Assembly: GCA_951217055.1 (NCBI GenBank)
Contig: OX578276.1
Location: forward strand, 158,162,393-158,226,392
Direction: 5' to 3'
DNA length: 64,000 nt
Origin: Gerris lacustris
Taxonomy: Eukaryota; Arthropoda; Insecta; Hemiptera; Gerridae
In this document: positions 12,601 through 22,460 of the stretch, in pieces
How positions within the stretch are numbered: the first letter of the stretch is position 1
How the letters are laid out: every line of letters begins with the position of its first letter
Made by a program: the position numbers and the translations under genes
Notes under the pieces: generated by a model
Seen by the model: only the letters and a program-made list of their open reading frames with translations
Databases searched by the model: none
Told to the model about the DNA's origin: nothing

Positions 12601-14886
12601 AAGATATATGACCCCCTTGGGTATTTGGGCCCTACGGTGGTGCTAGTTAAAGAACTTATTCAGGAGGCCTGGAAACGACAGCTTTCATGGGACCAGGAAC
12701 TACCTCCTGACCTACGAACAAGGTGGACATCCTTCACTGCGCAACTACCAGCGTTAGAGCGAATTAGGGTTCCTCGTTGGGTAGTGCCAAACGATGGACC
12801 CTACGATGTACTTATCTTTGCAGACGCTTCGGAAAAGGCATATTGTGCAGCAGCATACCTCAGGTCTGTCAAAGATGATATGCCACAGATGCACCTGATA
12901 ATGGCGAAGACGAAATTGGCGCCTGTGAAGTTCACAACCGTTCCGAGGCTCGAGCTTTGCGCTGCTTTGCTAGCTGCGCGTGTATGGCAAAGTATACAAC
13001 CATTCTGCCAGAAGCTGTCTGTGCCTCCAAGCGTATACTTCTTTTCAGACAGCATGGTAGTACTATCTTGGCTCACTACACCTTACCATTTGCTAAAAAC
13101 ATTTGTCGCTAATAGGGTCGTGCAAATCCGAGACTTAACTTCCGGAGGAAAATGGAGTCACGTTGTTTCAGCGGATAATCCAAGTGACTTGGGATCAAGA
13201 GGAGTACCAGCCACCGATTTAATTGACTGTGCTCTTTGGTTTACCGGACCAGAGTGGGCTTTGTCCGAGCCTTCCTCCTGGCCAGCCAGTGCCAGTAGCC
13301 CTTCTTCCAACATACCGGAGCTTAAAGCCTCACCACCAAGAGCAGTTCTTGCAGCTGTTAGCGTCGATCCCCCGTTACTCAACCTTCTTCAGTCTCATTC
13401 CAGCTTAAGTAAGCTGCTTAGAGTATTGGCTTACATTTTAAGATTTGTAGACCACTTAAAGGCCATCGCGTTGAAGCCAGCTACCACGAAAACCGTTCAA
13501 CTATGGGAAATTCGCCGAGCGACACGTGTAGCAGTTAGGATTACTCAGCGCCAAGAGTTTTTTAATAATAAAACTCCATCTGAGAATTCAATTCCGAAGC
13601 ACTTAGTTAGCTTACACCCTTTCCTGGATGACTCAGGAGTTCTGTTGGTAGGCGGTCGCCTCCGCAACTCCAATTTACCATATGAAACCCGACATCCAAT
13701 GCTATTACCTCCCAAAACTCATTTGACAAAACTCATCATCGACAAATATCATCGTCAGACTCTTCATGCCGGACCGTCACTTCTTTTAGCAGCCCTCCGA
13801 TGGGATTTTTGGATTCCCAACGCACGTAACACAATTAGAGCAATTACTAGGAAGTGCGTCACCTGTCGAAAACATGATGCGAAACCCCTCCAACCTTCAA
13901 TGGGAAATCTACCAGCCGCCCGGTTTCAGGACAACCATCCCTTCCTGCATGTTGGTGTAGATTATGCAGGTCCTTTCATCATACGGGACTCCCTGCGACG
14001 AAAGTCGTTAACCTCCAAGGCCTACCTATGCCTCTTTGTTTGTTTGAGCACCAAGGCATTGCATTTGGAGCTGGTGTCCTCTTTAAGTACTACATCCTTT
14101 CTCGCATGTTTTGACAGGTTTGTGGGTCGCCGTGGAAAGCCCGTTAAAATCTTCAGCGACAACGGCACTAACTTCATTGGAGCTGCGCATCAAATGAAGG
14201 ATTTCTTTGCTTGGATCCGTTCCCAAGTTACTAAAGATGCTATCCAAGAGTATGTTGTCCAAAATGATATTGAATGGTCGTTCATACCTCCCCGAGCGCC
14301 ATCTTTTGGAGGAATTTGGGAGGCAGGAGTCAAATCCGTAAAGCGATTAATGCGGAGTGTATACGGTGACAACGTTTTCACATTTGAGGAATTGGCCACG
14401 CTTTTGATCAACATCGAAGCCATCCTCAATTCACGTCCTTTGTGTCCTATGTCCAGTGATCCTCATGATCTTTCCTATTTGACACCAGGACACTTTCTCA
14501 TTGGGATGCCGCTTACATCAGTTCCCGAACCTTCTCTTCTCAACGTTTCCGAGAACAGGCTTACTCGTTGGCAGGCTGTTGCCAAGAAATCTCAGCATTT
14601 CTGGCAGCGTTGGCGTCGCGAGTATTTAACCACGCTCCAGGAAAGGACGAAATGGCGAGCTGCAGGGTATAATCTCCAAGTAGGCGATCTTGTCTTGTTG
14701 AAAGATGATGGAGTTCCCAGGTTGCACTGGCCGTTGGGCAGAGTCCTCCGAGTCTTCCCGGGCAACGACGGCGTTGTACGAGTTGCTGAAGTTAAGACCA
14801 GCGCATCAGTTCTACGGAGACCCTGCAACAAACTTATTCCGCTATTTCTTCCCGAATCCATTTCAGCACCTTCAAATCCTATTTGA
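9625..14886 (+). CDS. BEL/Pao gag-pol polyprotein, 1753 aa
   Basis: A single uninterrupted frame for all replication proteins; BEL elements usually have this one-frame layout. Gag (DUF1759-like) covers about residues 130-300. Zinc knuckles follow from C366-C369-H373-C378, plus a second CX2CX4HX4C. The aspartic protease (DUF1758) has D480-S-G. Reverse transcriptase has the catalytic YIDD at 886-889. The RNase H region (Peptidase_A17 in Pfam) has FADAS with D1067. Integrase has zinc ligands H1376, H1381, C1411, C1414 and the catalytic triad D1446, D1512, E1566. The C-terminal DUF5641-type domain starts near 1640. All catalytic residues I looked for are present, so it may be active. Start: first of two adjacent ATGs after stops. 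It would act in cytoplasmic particles, then in the nucleus. Confidence 0.96.
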   Translation: MMPSDEEDPTSMATPYRRRMNTLVADLHEIRDQGNLAEISSDPKALAKFKGMYLTLSSTYDKLEQTYDDLCDLIDDNGKYLLSDSDTALRARGKRYLHECHTTWTMFDEKAKKQSTNANVTFSSASKPKLPTLDLPYFDGERTKWPRFKDTFSSMIMEELQLSNIDRFHYLVRCLKGKAAAIIAHVPVADDTFAIAWDLLKEAYDNKRLLAAAHLDRLLDMKPLAQKPSAEVLGDTVARIAETVAAFKLIGVPNKEEFMYFHIARRCLDVHTREEFERQNSEEFPTFDILIRFLRSRCVASELAVGLARVTTAQDIANTKRTPRYARRFGSSSGGQLALVSNTRLTTPDNSSAASSSSPARTKIRCHICKDYHSLMNCVKFASATVSERYELLKSWRGCKNCLLLGHATNACNSKYRCRYCHGKHHSMLHNLPQKEQSQDPPALALHTNTRKDLEVMLGTAECLIKASNGREEKIRLVIDSGSHFSFVTREVANALGLKINEHSSSIWGIGDTPFKGFKGRTSCTISPLNSSQISLTTAIVVDTITSPLPGFTSSPEMWKPFLSYPLADKDFWTSRPIDFLIGCDLFSDIITGEIITVTSDLPRLLGTIFGYSFIGRVREASNATSLHALHAVPDNSALDLLQQDLLKFWELEEPPTAKIQDPEEQHCEQLFRDTHYRLPDGRYVVRLPFRLPNPQIVGTRGMALRRLEHLESKLARNSSLKSKYDDFMKEYIDLNHMEVASQPGHVFIPHHCVVKNVDDDIKIRVVFDAAARTSSGSLNDSLLVGPKLQSNLAMILLNFRRYAYVFTADAVKMFRQILVHPEDRGYQHILWRFDPAEAVQDYELMTVSYGQACAPYLALRVLLQLVKDEGHDFPLASTALLDDTYIDDVVTGAPTLQEALELQHQLVTLLGKGGFSLSKWSSNNPDILAACRQEDPAGTLPIDQNIPLQSEDESNVKILGMQWSPQADIFTYKIAMPRDVCSKRGVLSAISKIYDPLGYLGPTVVLVKELIQEAWKRQLSWDQELPPDLRTRWTSFTAQLPALERIRVPRWVVPNDGPYDVLIFADASEKAYCAAAYLRSVKDDMPQMHLIMAKTKLAPVKFTTVPRLELCAALLAARVWQSIQPFCQKLSVPPSVYFFSDSMVVLSWLTTPYHLLKTFVANRVVQIRDLTSGGKWSHVVSADNPSDLGSRGVPATDLIDCALWFTGPEWALSEPSSWPASASSPSSNIPELKASPPRAVLAAVSVDPPLLNLLQSHSSLSKLLRVLAYILRFVDHLKAIALKPATTKTVQLWEIRRATRVAVRITQRQEFFNNKTPSENSIPKHLVSLHPFLDDSGVLLVGGRLRNSNLPYETRHPMLLPPKTHLTKLIIDKYHRQTLHAGPSLLLAALRWDFWIPNARNTIRAITRKCVTCRKHDAKPLQPSMGNLPAARFQDNHPFLHVGVDYAGPFIIRDSLRRKSLTSKAYLCLFVCLSTKALHLELVSSLSTTSFLACFDRFVGRRGKPVKIFSDNGTNFIGAAHQMKDFFAWIRSQVTKDAIQEYVVQNDIEWSFIPPRAPSFGGIWEAGVKSVKRLMRSVYGDNVFTFEELATLLINIEAILNSRPLCPMSSDPHDLSYLTPGHFLIGMPLTSVPEPSLLNVSENRLTRWQAVAKKSQHFWQRWRREYLTTLQERTKWRAAGYNLQVGDLVLLKDDGVPRLHWPLGRVLRVFPGNDGVVRVAEVKTSASVLRRPCNKLIPLFLPESISAPSNPI

Positions 14887-14920
14887 AAATTTTCTTTTAC
14901 GTAAATTTTGGTAGGCGGTA

Positions 14921-16008
14921 TGTCGGGGCACTGACCTAAATAATCCCTATACCTATCCAAAATAATCCCTATCCTTATTCTTATTTATCGTTATATTAAG
15001 CTTATCAACTATTCCCTTATATTTTATCATATATATCACTATTTAATCTATTTTATCATGCAAATCTTACCTTAGCACTTAACAATTTACACTTATATAG
15101 AATCACATTTTTAACTTAGTTTTAAACACATATATCGCCGATTCTACCGCTTCATTTCTTCTTCTACACTCTATTTTCATTTCTTCTATCATCAGTTCTA
15201 CCATAATAGATTCAGGAGTAACAAGTAAACACCAGTTATTTACGACAACCCACTGTTGCTGCAAGAACTTGTTTACGTCTGAATCTAATCAGCATAACCT
15301 TCCCATCCGTTAACCTTCACACCTTCCTAAACTCAGCGCTGGATGCACCAAGCAGATCGATAGTACTATCGATCTATCGACATCCCGGCAGAGTGCACTG
15401 TGAAGCTGTCAAGTGAACACCTGCCTTGACACCTTCGTGAAGTTTTTCTTGATATTATAATTATATAATACGTTGAGTGAATTTACCTATTTCCAGTGCT
15501 GTTACCAGGTTGAAGAACTGGAACAGAAGACTCCACACTATACTTACAAGCTTAGTTAATACTGCACAAAGCATGGTGTGCAGCAGGTAATGCTTCCACC
15601 TCTTTCACATACTTACATATATTAATAAACCACCTTCACCATCCTACATATCACCGGTTACTAACAATAGATAGTAAGTCAGTAGTTTAGTCTAACCCCT
15701 TTGTATTTTATTTCTGAATTTATTTCCCTCTTATCTTATCTAGTCCCCTGGGTCCCCTGCTTAGGTTATCCATTTCTGTTATCATTATTTTACATACATT
15801 TTATATTATCATCATTGCTTATTATAATTATTTATTATTATGTCAACTTAATAAATAGGATTATTATTATACTATCATTTACTCTAGTTACTATCCTTAC
15901 TACCTACCCTATTGTACTCATCCTTTTCCTACACATTCTTCCAGCATTTCAGCGAATATTAGTCACTTTGGTACTGCACGCCACAGTTTACCTGTCGTGC
16001 ACCCAACA
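14921..16008 (+). repeat. 3' LTR of the BEL/Pao element (1088 bp)
   Basis: Same start and end as the 5' LTR. It begins 34 bp after the gag-pol stop, preceded by a short purine-rich stretch (GGTAGGCGG) that may be the polypurine tract. It is followed by the ATTGT duplication. Confidence 0.96.
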
Positions 16009-16013
16009 ATTGT

Positions 16014-17270
16014 ATTAAATAAATTCGAAACTTGATATAATGATTTAAATCCGTAACTTAACTGAGCAATTGCTTTATCTAAGATTTAATTAAAAACTTC
16101 TCTTTCAAATCTTATTAGTCTGTTTCTAGAATAACTTTCAAACGCAGACTCATCAAAGAAAGTTTTTACCTTTTTTACTCGGACGTCTTCTAAGAAAGGT
16201 TTTACCTTTTTTACTCGGACGTCTTCTAAGAAAGGTTTTACCTTTTTTACTCGGACGTCTTCTAAGAAAGGTTTTACCTTTTTTACTCGGACGTCTTCTA
16301 AGAAAGGTTTTACCTTTTTTACTCGGACGTCTTCTAAGAAAGGTTTTACATTCCATTCTGGGGCAAGATCTTCTGCTTCTCTAAGTATTATTGATTCCTT
16401 ATTTGAACGTATTCTTTTAGCACATCTTGAAGCTTATTTGATGCTTTTATCAAATCTGTCAACTGATTTTGCAAACTTTTTAGTTATGGGCTGCACAATG
16501 AGTGTACTTGGCTAACGGTTGGTGAACTTTCAGTTTTGCTTAAAGGCCGATGTATGGGCTTGACATATTGGCTGCCCCATCAAAGCCCATTTCTCTCTAA
16601 GCTTCTTCAAGTCAATATTTTCTTTGTTAAAAAAATGATCACTTGCTTTTCAAGGGCTGAAGCAGTTTGTGTTGTAATTTCTTCAAACGTAATAAATTCT
16701 TCTTTAACCTCTAAAGCTATAAGGGTTCTTGTCTCGTCTTTTAAATCTTTATATACCTAATTATGTAAGAAAGTTGATCAACTTTCTTACACTACTACTT
16801 TCTTTCTTTCTTTTGTTGGTCTTGTGTTGAGTCCAAAATTATCGAAAAATATGGTGCCTCGAAAACATCATTTACAATTGATTATTTTATATCATCAGAT
16901 ATCACTTGAATTAATTAATTTTTAATGGAATGGCTCAAATATTTCACACTAGCTTCAGGCTTGTTAATAAGTCTTTTAAGATAGGATCATACCTACTTAT
17001 TAAAGAAATTACCGCCATGAAAATTCCTTTATTTCTACTAGAGCTAGGATCGTGTTCATAATTTCCTCGTAGTGTTATATTCTGGAGCGCTAACGTCATA
17101 ATTGTAGAAGCGAGTCGATCAAGGAATTTGTATCCACTTTAAAGATTCAGACGCAATGGCAACATCTACGTCTTGATCGACTGCGGTAATTTTAGTCCAA
17201 GCATTGGATACTTTACATGATTGTAAGTGCTTTATGGAGGTTTCGTGCCGTTTAATTCTATGAGTAAAGT
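16014..17270 (-). pseudogene. hAT/ZMYM1-like transposase relic, middle piece
   Basis: Minus-strand reading gives RIKRHETSIKHLQSC (after the zinc-finger region), SNAWTKITAVDQDVDVAIAS, NDVFEAPYFSIILDSTQDQQ (family pattern YFSI-LD-T-D) and RSNKESIILREAEDLAPEWN. Then comes a coding minisatellite, then ESYSRNRLIRFEREVF and IAQLSYGFKSLYQVSNLFN up to the BEL/Pao insertion. Several stops and frameshifts break it. In this family the region holds the RNase H-fold catalytic core. The gene once ran from about 18400 down to 7545 with two later insertions. Confidence 0.82.
16155..16350. repeat. 36-bp minisatellite inside the transposase relic
   Basis: Five near-perfect copies of a 36-bp unit (AAAGGTTTTACC, then TTTTTTACTCGG, then ACGTCTTCTAAG), plus a partial sixth. 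The period is a multiple of three, so on the minus strand in the relic's frame each unit reads KPFLEDVRVKKV. It expanded without breaking the frame. Confidence 0.93.
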
Positions 17271-18141
17271 TGTAACCTAAAAAGGGGTTGCCGACTAGGT
17301 TCAGTATGGGTGGGTTGGAAAAAGGAGTGGAGTTGGTCAGTGAGTGTGTAAAAAAATGAATAAATAAACTCTTAACATAACATCAAAAGAAAAAGATTTA
17401 CTTTCCTTAAAATGGAACTAGGCATAAGAAAATACAATTAAGTATTAATAAAATAAAGTCCCCTACAAATAAAAAAATAAACAACTAATAAATCCGAATC
17501 TCCGCATAATTAACTATCACTAGAAAACGTAATGTTGGTTTAAATAAAATAGATACACTACTTATTTAATTAAGCTCCTACAATATAATTTCAGTGGTTA
17601 ATAAGAAATTAAAACAAAAATATAATCATAAAAAAAATATATAAAAATGACTCGGGGTATCGTTGACCCATCCTCCAAAGACTAGAGAAGTTCCCTCGTC
17701 CGAATCCTGGAAGTCTCAGTATTAAATCCGACTCCACACTCGAGTAGTGCACGCACCATAAATCCTCAATCGGACGCAGACTGATCGCTAATTCCTTAAA
17801 GATTAACTTAAACTAAGACTTAGCTTATCTTCGAGCCGTTGTGTGGAGCTAAAGCAACCTTGCAGAACGCTACGGCTAGCGGTGTAGTTGAGTTGGAGTG
17901 CCTACTCTACCAGCTTACGTAAGGCCCGTCGTAGATCCGCTGTGCGTGACGTCCTCTCCGTAACCGGTGAGCCTCCTGGCGAGAGGCTAGACCCCGATTG
18001 ACGCATCGTTCCAATCCTCCGCAATTCCAGCCTTCTTCATTAATTATATTATTATCATTTAATCATTATTATTATTTAATTATTATTCTTATTATTATTT
18101 AATTGAGGTTTATTTAATTAACGAATTTTATAATCGTTACA
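17271..18141. repeat. Solo LTR (probably Gypsy-type), 871 bp
   Basis: Starts TGTAACC and ends CGTTACA. It is flanked by AAGT at 17267-17270 and 18142-18145. It sits inside the hAT-type transposase: minus-strand residues WANGVDDWRHF end on one side and RIKRHETS resume on the other, as in intact relatives. GC-richer at 17650-18010, with no coding frame. A single LTR without internal sequence suggests loss by LTR-LTR recombination. Confidence 0.75.
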
Positions 18142-18400
18142 AAGTGGCGCCAATCGTCAACTCCATTAGCCCATTGATTGATCTCATTGGTCTCCAAAAA
18201 GATAACAAGGTTGACAGTAGGCTTTATGAGACAGCATGGAGTCGCACAGCCATGTTCTCCTCGCTGAAACCTGCTTTAGTTTTATACGAATAAAAACTTT
18301 CGTTAAAATTTCTTTTATTTACATCTTTAGGAAAAGGTCCTTTACCGCCCGGTTTGGGCCATGAGATATAATAATTTTGAGATATTCTATTTTCTACGAA
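18142..18400 (-). pseudogene. hAT/ZMYM1-like transposase relic, N-terminal piece
   Basis: Minus-strand reading shows GPFPKDVNKRNFNESFYSYK, then after a frameshift SHKAYCQPCYLFGDQ (a TTF-type zinc-finger segment, C--C--F), then INQWANGVDDWRHFV. Order and content match the N-terminus of ZMYM1-like hAT proteins and join in order with the pieces at 16014-17270 and 7545-7930. On the plus strand the same DNA shows a misleading gag-like open frame. Confidence 0.75.
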
Positions 18401-19189
18401 AATAGAAGAGAGAAAAATATTACGGGGAAGGGGTAAGACGTATGAGTCATTCTAACACAGATAGGGCATTGATGTTTTCCATAAATAGATTATTTTCTTC
18501 TAATACCTCAGGCTATCTCTTTTCATTTCAAGTTCTAGTACACTCACCCTTCACATCTCTTTCCTACAAGAGAGGATTACACCTCAATTTTAATATTAAT
18601 AATACTATCTTAATAAGCATTAAACATCAACTGACTCTAATAATATATAATAATAATAATAATTATTATTATTATTATGTGGAAAAGAATATATCCACAG
18701 GTTTCGCATATTATAATAATAATAACAGTTGCTCACTTGAAGTCACTCAAGTCATTGGAAAAACTCACATCAATATTGCTTGTAACATGAAAAATTATGC
18801 TTTTGCAATTTTATAGTAAAAAACTAAAAAAAAAAATCCAAATAAACTTGAAATATTGCTCGCAGGTATTAAATAACGGTTCCCAACGTGGAGCAGCCTC
18901 GGGGAAAAAGCCAAAGTTATTGGTCGTTGTTACACCTTGAGCGGAAACTTTGGAGCACTTTACTATCCAAACGGTTCGTTGTACGTAAAACTGAACATAA
19001 TGCTTCCTATGTGAAATTTTATAATCTTCAATTGACGATCCTCAATTGGTTTTCGAGCCATAGGAAGCGAGATATTCGCAAAAAAACGAATTTGTTAACC
19101 TTTGACCTTGATATCTATTAACGCGACCACTTTCTACATTTTTATCAGAAAGTCAAAATGAAGCTATAAAAAAAAAATAGACTGCAAAT
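18401..19189. other. Unassigned DNA with AAT microsatellite
   Basis: An AAT/ATT run lies at about 18641-18680. A plus frame at 18442-18816 spans that run and is low complexity. The block near 19050-19100 is the inverse of the gcttcctatggctcg block at 4890 and may be an unnamed dispersed repeat. Confidence 0.5.
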
Positions 19190-19605
19190 TAGTGTGGCAC
19201 ATAGCTTCCTCGCATCTTATCATGTACTTTATTTTTATATTAACATTAACATTATATTACTTTATTGTTATATTGTTTATTGTGAAAAAACTATTAATAG
19301 TTTTTAGCGATCTTTAACACTTTAGTTGGTTTTACTAAAAAATTGTATTTGAAAAAAATGTTTGTCTCATTGAATAGATGATGTTTGATTTTTTCCCCGA
19401 CCTAAAATTCCAATTTTAAATTTAAAGTGTACGTTTACGCGAGCGTAGACGTGAATGCTTGTACAGATAACGTTGTCAAACGAACTCGTCCTGGGCATTA
19501 GTAAAATGAACATGTCTACCAAATTTCATCAAAATCAGTCGTCATTTACTCAAGTTATCGTCCCACGTTTCAAGATTCACGGACACACAGACCGACAGAC
19601 AGACC

Positions 19606-19637
<32 letters not shown>

Positions 19638-19770
19638 CGGAACCAAAAATGCTCCCTGATGTCTGAAACGGATTTCTGTCTTGGAATTTTTAAATTAGGA
19701 GACATAAAACTTTTTTGTTCTCAAAAGTGAACACAATGCTTCCGTTACCTTCGGTAAGCTCGGAAGCAAA
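19190..19770. repeat. Family A/B composite with (GACA)n core
   Basis: Begins with GTGTGGCACATAGCTTCCTCG (family B edge). It then carries family A blocks (cgaactcgtcctgggcattag, accaaatttcatc), a GACA run at 19588-19636, and the family B block CTGATGTCTGAAACGG. It ends TTCGGTAAGCTCGGAAGCAA. Confidence 0.8.
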
Positions 19771-20560
19771 AATAAAATAAAAAAGCCCAGAATTTTTTGT
19801 ATCAGAAAACCTAAAATGACTGACTATTTACCCTAGTTTAGTTACTGTTCATCTATCATTTCTGTTCTTTTTCCTCTTAAGAAATATCTAGACAACAACA
19901 TCTTTTGTACAATGGGCACAAATATACAATTATCCTCGAATTTCGTATGTGCGTATTATATGCGAGTTTATAATTTTCCTTAAATTTTAGCCCTAAATTC
20001 AGCCTGCGTATCCACCTCTAACCACCTATACGCGAGTGCGTATTATGTGCGAGATTTTATGGTTTTTATTACTTTATCTATGTGTCTCTCTAGTTGACTT
20101 ATGACGCCGTGCTGAGCACAAAGGCTTGGAGGGATACTCAGCTCCCTACATATTACCCTTCTATAGATAATTATTATGGATGAGTCAGTGAATGGTATTT
20201 GGCTTCTATACAATATTAATATATTCTTGTTATATTAATAATTTCCATTTTTCTTTCTATGTATGATTTTATTACTTAAACTAATTGATTTATTAATTAA
20301 CCCTTTTTTCCTTATTAATATAATTAATTAAATTATAAAATTTCAAAGTTATAAGTTTGATGTAGAATAATTAAATTTATTCATATAAATTCATGAATCA
20401 TTCACTCAATATACATTAATATAATACAAAATTGTAATTTATAACATTTTCTCTTAAATTTTTACCAAAATATTATTTTATAAAATAGGCTGCCAATCAG
20501 TGTGGCACATAGCTTCCTCGTGTCTTATCGCATATACTTCAATTATTTTATGCTTTTACA
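19771..20560. other. AT-rich DNA, no gene seen
   Basis: Nothing recognised except the family B edge GTGTGGCACATAGCTTCC near 20500. Confidence 0.5.
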
Positions 20561-20622
20561 ATCCATTATTGTAATCAAATTATAATTATTATTAACTACG
20601 GGAAACAGACAGTGAAAAATAC

Positions 20623-20699
20623 ACTCCCGCGCCGGGATTTGAACCACGAGTCTCCTGTATTTCCAGTACAGATGCTCTTGCCAACTAAGCTACTCAGGA
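20623..20699 (-). other. tRNA-like pseudogene segment in the left arm
   Basis: Reverse complement of the segment at 20990-21061. It contains GTACTGGAAATAC (anticodon-stem-like with GGA) and GGTTCAAATCCCGG (B-box-like). The acceptor stem does not pair, so I do not call a functional tRNA. Confidence 0.6.
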
Positions 20700-20989
20700 G
20701 AATGATTTTTCACTGCCATAATCGATAACTAGTCCCGAATCCAAGTTTTCAATATTCATATACATTTAGACAGTCAATATTTATGACATTAGAACTAAAC
20801 CAAGAATTAACGCTTATAATTATAAAGTACTCAATTAGTACCTGTACCTTGTACAATCAATTCGAAATTCAATTTTTAAGTTTTTGGTTTAGTTCTAATG
20901 TCATAAATATTGACTGTCTAAATGTATATGAATATTGAAAGCTTGGATTGGGGACTAGTTATCGATTACGGCAGTTAAAAATCACTCTT

Positions 20990-21062
20990 CCTGAGTAGCT
21001 TAGTTGGCCAGAGCATCTGTACTGGAAATACAGGAGACCCGTGGTTCAAATCCCGGCACGGG
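20990..21062 (+). other. tRNA-like pseudogene segment in the right arm
   Basis: TAGCTTAGTTGGCCAGAGCA resembles an A box and D arm. CTGTACTGGAAATACAG forms an anticodon stem-loop with GGA. GGTTCAAATCCCGG resembles the B box and T arm. The 5' and 3' ends do not form an acceptor stem and the T stem is imperfect, so this is tRNA-derived rather than a tRNA gene. Confidence 0.6.
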
Positions 21063-21182
21063 AGTGTATTTTTCACTGTCTGTTTCCCGTAGTTAATAAT
21101 AATTATAATTTGATTTAAATTAAAATTTAAACTTTCCGTAGTATAAAACTACCAAAAACTTAAAAATTGAATCCATTATTGT

Positions 21183-21690
21183 CAAATTTATTTAATTCCC
21201 CTTTCTTGTAAATCTGTCAAAATTGTTTTGATATTTTATTTGAATAAAAGCATCATTTGTGTAATATTTAAGGCTGTTGAAATTAATCTGGGGGCTACCT
21301 GCTAACCATCCGAATTACTTTATAGTCACATGAGTAATTTTGAAGTTGTAGGTGTAAATAAATGTATGTTTGTGCGCAAGTGGAAGAGAAATAAATGGGC
21401 TCACAAAATTGAAACTAATTTGTGACCACCAATGGGCCATTTTATTAAAAATGATTAATGGAAAAATTATTAGATTTGATTAATATTATTAAATTTTATT
21501 AAAATCGGACGAGTTTATTTAGACATGTTGTTTCGCAAAAATTGAACGACCGCCAAACAGACAGACAGCATCAATGATCCGTGATGTCTGAAACGGATTT
21601 CTGTCAATATTTTATTCGAAGACAATAGTTTGCCGTTCTTCAGAACCATCGGAAGCAGCATTTGCTTCCTTGCTTACTTGCTTGATTAAA
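21183..21690. repeat. Dispersed family B copy
   Basis: Shares blocks with 28070-28590: AATCTGTCAAAATTGTTTTGAT, the GTAAATAAATGTATGTTTG block, ggaagagaa, the caatgggc block, GACAGACAG, and CTGAAACGGATTTCTGTC. Confidence 0.8.
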
Positions 21691-21879
21691 GAGAGAGAGA
21701 AAAAAAAAACTCGTATAACATTGTGAAAACTAAATATCTTGCATTTAGAGTAAATTTATAGAATTCAACTCATTAGTTTATTGTACTGACTATATTTTGT
21801 CGTCCTCTGGGACATAATCATGCCTAAAACATCATTACCGTTTCTTTTTTACCACTTAATACAATTTTATTTATTTTGC

Positions 21880-22460
21880 TTCCGAGCTTATCGGAGGTAA
21901 CAAAAGCTATGTAATCGTTCTGAATAATTAAAAGTTTTATGTCTCCGATATAAAAAAAATTCCAATGAATAATTCCGTTTTAGACATCAGAGACATTTTT
22001 GGTTTCGTGTCTGCTTGTCGTTCTGTGGTTTAATTTTTGCGAACCCCCATACTTTAAAAACTGATCCTCCGAGTTTAATTAAATTTGTATGGTTGGTGAT
22101 AATTAGCCCATTGTTGGCCCCATATAAGTTGCAACCCTGCGCCCATCTGTTTCTCTTTAACATTAGCACACACATTCATGTATTTAAAAGTACGCATTTG
22201 ATTTTTATGAAATTTGGTAAGTTTGTCGAAAGTACCCCTCAAAGAGCCCCAAATTAATTTCAAACGTCTGCGTTCATTAAATTTCGCTAAATTGATACTT
22301 TATACCTACTCGTTCCTGTAAAAAATCAAAACAATCTTTAAAGATTTAATAAACTAGGGAAAGTGAAATAAATTTGAAAATATTAAGTTGTAAATGATAA
22401 AATCGTTAAATTATAGGAAATAGGATGTGAGGAAGCTATGTGCCACACTAATTGACAATA
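21880..22460. repeat. Dispersed family B copy, opposite orientation
   Basis: Begins TTGCTTCCGAGCTTATCGGAGG and ends GGATGTGAGGAAGCTATG then TGCCACACTAATT. It is the inverse of the 21183 and 28070 copies. No coding capacity. Confidence 0.8.

Larger units (their letters stand above)
7931..16008 (+). mobile_element. Intact BEL/Pao LTR retrotransposon, 8078 bp
   Basis: Two 1088-bp LTRs with TG...CA ends flank a single gag-pol frame. A perfect 5-bp target duplication ATTGT sits at 7926-7930 and 16009-16013. The LTRs matched everywhere I compared them, by constant offset of 6990, so the insertion looks recent. There is no envelope-like frame. It inserted antisense into a much older hAT transposase relic. 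Order in the element is LTR, primer site, 606-bp leader, gag-protease-RT-RNase H-integrase, LTR. Confidence 0.97.
20573..21170. mobile_element. Inverted-duplicated element carrying two tRNA-like segments
   Basis: Arms 20573-20802 and 20885-21115 are near-perfect reverse complements separated by 82 bp. Each arm carries a tRNA-like segment with a family edge GGGAAACAGACAGTGAAAAA outside it. The right-hand half (20869-21170) has its own inverted ends TCAATTTTTAAGTTTTTGGT and the complement. The whole is flanked by ATCCATTATTGT at 20561-20572 and 21171-21182, and lies inside a family B repeat that reads ATCCATTATTGTCAAATTT in another copy. Confidence 0.85.

Noticed and set aside
16155..16350. CRISPR array
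   Set aside because: Direct tandem units without spacers, in a eukaryotic transposase relic; the same applies to the 20-bp array at 23693.
18142..18300. A plus-strand open frame after a TGGCGCC motif, looking like a primer site and gag start behind an LTR
   Set aside because: The same DNA on the minus strand reads as the N-terminus of the hAT transposase, continuous with the other pieces; the LTR is solo and the TGGCGCC is chance.
18442..18816. 124-codon plus frame as a host gene
   Set aside because: Spans an AAT/ATT microsatellite, no domain, codon use like surrounding non-coding DNA.
20990..21062. Functional tRNA-Ser (GGA)
   Set aside because: The acceptor stem does not pair, the T stem is imperfect, and the long variable arm expected for Ser tRNA is missing.
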